Positions 24,149 through 24,741 of a stretch of DNA of 24,741 nt are shown here, in pieces. The DNA comes from Thioalkalicoccus limnaeus (lineage in GTDB: Bacteria; Pseudomonadota; Gammaproteobacteria; Chromatiales; Chromatiaceae): NCBI RefSeq assembly GCF_041197575.1, contig NZ_JBDKXB010000036.1, forward strand, positions 1-24,741, in the 5' to 3' direction. The notes under the pieces were generated by a model. That model worked only from the letters and a program-made list of their open reading frames with translations, ran no database searches and was not told the origin of the DNA. The number at the start of each line of letters is the position of its first letter. Position 1 is the stretch's first letter. The position numbers were made by a program, and so were the translations under genes.

Positions 24149-24241
24149 GCTAACGACACGCACAGCCCGCCGCTTGCCGGCCAGCCGCGCGCGTCAGCGG
24201 CGGCTGGCCGGCAAGCGGTCGGGCTTGTGCGCTGGTTGGGC
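24149..24241 (-). other. attC recombination site B
   Basis: On the minus strand, R'' GCCCAAC (exact RYYYAAC) and R' GTTAGC are joined by an almost perfect hairpin: 5' arm GCACAAGCCCGACCGCTTGC then CGGCCAGCCGC, opposite the complement GCACAGCCCGCCGCTTGC then CGGCCAGCCGC. The only differences are two extra A bases in the 5' arm, which are the extrahelical bases of an attC. This orients the site on the minus strand, matching the gene direction and site A. Confidence 0.78.
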
Positions 24242-24448
24242 GTCTTTGTCGCTGTGTGCCAGCCTCTTTGAGGCCGGTATGTTTATCAACGCCACTGGCT
24301 TGCGGGGCGGACGTGATACAACTTTTCTGGTTGTCTCAGCCTGGCGCCTCACCAAGTCTTCGAAAATGGCGTCCAGGTCATGATCATGCTCCGCTGCGTA
24401 CGACTCCCTCAAAGCGCGGGTCTCAGCAACTATCGGGTCTTGGTACAT
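24194..24448 (-). CDS. Antitoxin-like protein of a second cassette, with a tail encoded by attC
   Basis: 84 residues from ATG 24448, four bases after the stop of the preceding PIN gene. MYQDPIVAETRALRESYAAE followed by HDHDLDAIFEDLVRRQAETT and RKVVSRPP is clearly a paralogue of the antitoxin at 23463. It continues past the paralogue's end into DAQPAHKPDRLPASRR, which is encoded by the R'' and 5' arm of attC site B, and stops at TGA in the loop. An upstream in-frame ATG (24505) would overlap the toxin gene. Confidence 0.65.
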   Translation of the reverse strand: MYQDPIVAETRALRESYAAEHDHDLDAIFEDLVRRQAETTRKVVSRPPRKPVALINIPASKRLAHSDKDAQPAHKPDRLPASRR

Positions 24449-24452
24449 CGTT

Positions 24453-24741
24453 CTAGGCCCCAAGCAATTCTGATGGAGTACAAATAACGGGGGGTTCAAA
24501 GCCATTTTCGCGACAAGCTCGCTCGATCCTGGGCCGCATGACTGCGTTAGCTATATGTGTGCAATTCAAGGTGAGTAGATAGTCGATACCATTGACTGCT
24601 GCTACCGCTACATGCAACGCGTCGATTTGGGCCTTTGGCGGGAAGGATCCGTCATTCAACATTACTCTGGCTAAATCTCTCGCTTCGTCTGAGATCCTAA
24701 GCTCCGGGATACCATCCAGCGCGTTGAGCCGTCGCGAAGCA
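24453..24741 (-). CDS. PIN-domain toxin, partial, running off the right edge
   Basis: The minus frame is open from the window edge to TAG 24453-24455, about 95 residues of the C-terminal part of a PIN protein. SRRLNALDGIPELRISDEAR corresponds to ERRLNAVADIPLLG of the first toxin; QIDALHVAVAAVNGIDYLLT carries the third and fourth acidic residues, followed by LNCTHIANA and ICTPSELLGA. The N-terminus with the first acidic residue lies outside the window. It forms a second toxin-antitoxin pair with the gene at 24194 in the next cassette. Confidence 0.78.
   Translation of the reverse strand, partial: ASRRLNALDGIPELRISDEARDLARVMLNDGSFPPKAQIDALHVAVAAVNGIDYLLTLNCTHIANAVMRPRIERACRENGFEPPVICTPSELLGA

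Larger units (their letters stand above)
23378..24153 (-). mobile_element. Integron gene cassette carrying a toxin-antitoxin pair
   Basis: A 776-bp unit bounded by the recombination points of two attC-like sites (the G of GTTAGGC and of GTTAGCA on the minus strand). The two genes read on the minus strand, begin about 45 bases after the upstream site and end inside the downstream site, the normal cassette layout. On excision the R'' half AGCTAAC would pair with its own 5' end GTTAGCA (6 of 7), better than with GTTAGGC in place (5 of 7). The cassette is less GC-rich than the IS66 beside it. No integrase gene or attI is present, so it is an array lacking an integrase at least within this window. 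Confidence 0.7.

Noticed and set aside
24149..24241. Reading the long palindrome as a rho-independent terminator
   Set aside because: There is no T run after it, and the paired arms, extrahelical bases and end motifs fit attC better.
1..24741. tRNA, rRNA, CRISPR arrays, riboswitches
   Set aside because: No cloverleaf with conserved T-loop, no spaced identical repeats and no known riboswitch core was noticed; this was by eye, so weak cases may be missed.

Overview
The window looks like chromosomal accessory DNA from a GC-rich gammaproteobacterium, possibly a purple sulfur bacterium (Chromatiaceae-like). That placement rests on my recollection of the style of the IS66 and toxin-antitoxin genes and is not verified. 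Nearly everything between 2384 and 20727 lies on the + strand and belongs to a cell-surface polysaccharide locus. It is flanked on the left by decayed insertion-sequence debris and on the right by an IS66 element and a piece of a mobile integron.

Left flank (1-2330): a minus-strand open frame that runs off the edge, a remnant of a transposase N-terminus (663-889), a remnant of a transposase C-terminus on + (about 1415-1590), then roughly 740 bases in which I recognise no gene. A possible extended -10 promoter and a 9-codon micro-ORF with a strong Shine-Dalgarno (SD) sequence precede the first gene of the locus.

Polysaccharide locus, part A (2384-9024): a GT2 glycosyltransferase, an SDR-family sugar-nucleotide 4,6-dehydratase, then four genes matching the GDP-D-glycero-alpha-D-manno-heptose pathway (guanylyltransferase hddC, phosphatase gmhB, isomerase gmhA, kinase hddA) and a GT4 glycosyltransferase. 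Isomerase, kinase, phosphatase and guanylyltransferase would turn sedoheptulose 7-phosphate into GDP-manno-heptose, and the dehydratase could carry it toward a 6-deoxy-heptose. The gmhB copy is broken by a one-base frameshift at a G tract and has also lost a motif IV aspartate.

Polysaccharide locus, part B (9273-17928): a six-hairpin toroid protein, a complete glutamine-dependent asparagine synthase-like amidotransferase, a second GT2, a GNAT/FemAB-like acyltransferase, a second asparagine synthase-like protein whose catalytic cysteine position is proline, and a polysaccharide deacetylase. A decayed SAM methyltransferase (about 18371-19011) and an O-antigen ligase/polymerase-type membrane protein (19297-20727) follow. 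This set suggests a polymer carrying heptose and probably amide and acyl modifications; the chemistry is inferred.

Right flank (20773-24741): a short minus-strand HTH gene, an IS66 element with tnpA-tnpB-tnpC, then two attC-like sites bracketing an integron gene cassette on the minus strand. That cassette carries a PIN-domain toxin followed by a small antitoxin. A second cassette with a paralogous pair runs off the right edge. No integrase is in the window. The cassette is the least ordinary structure here: its R'' repeat pairs better with its own 5' end than with the neighbouring repeat, as expected for an excisable integron cassette.
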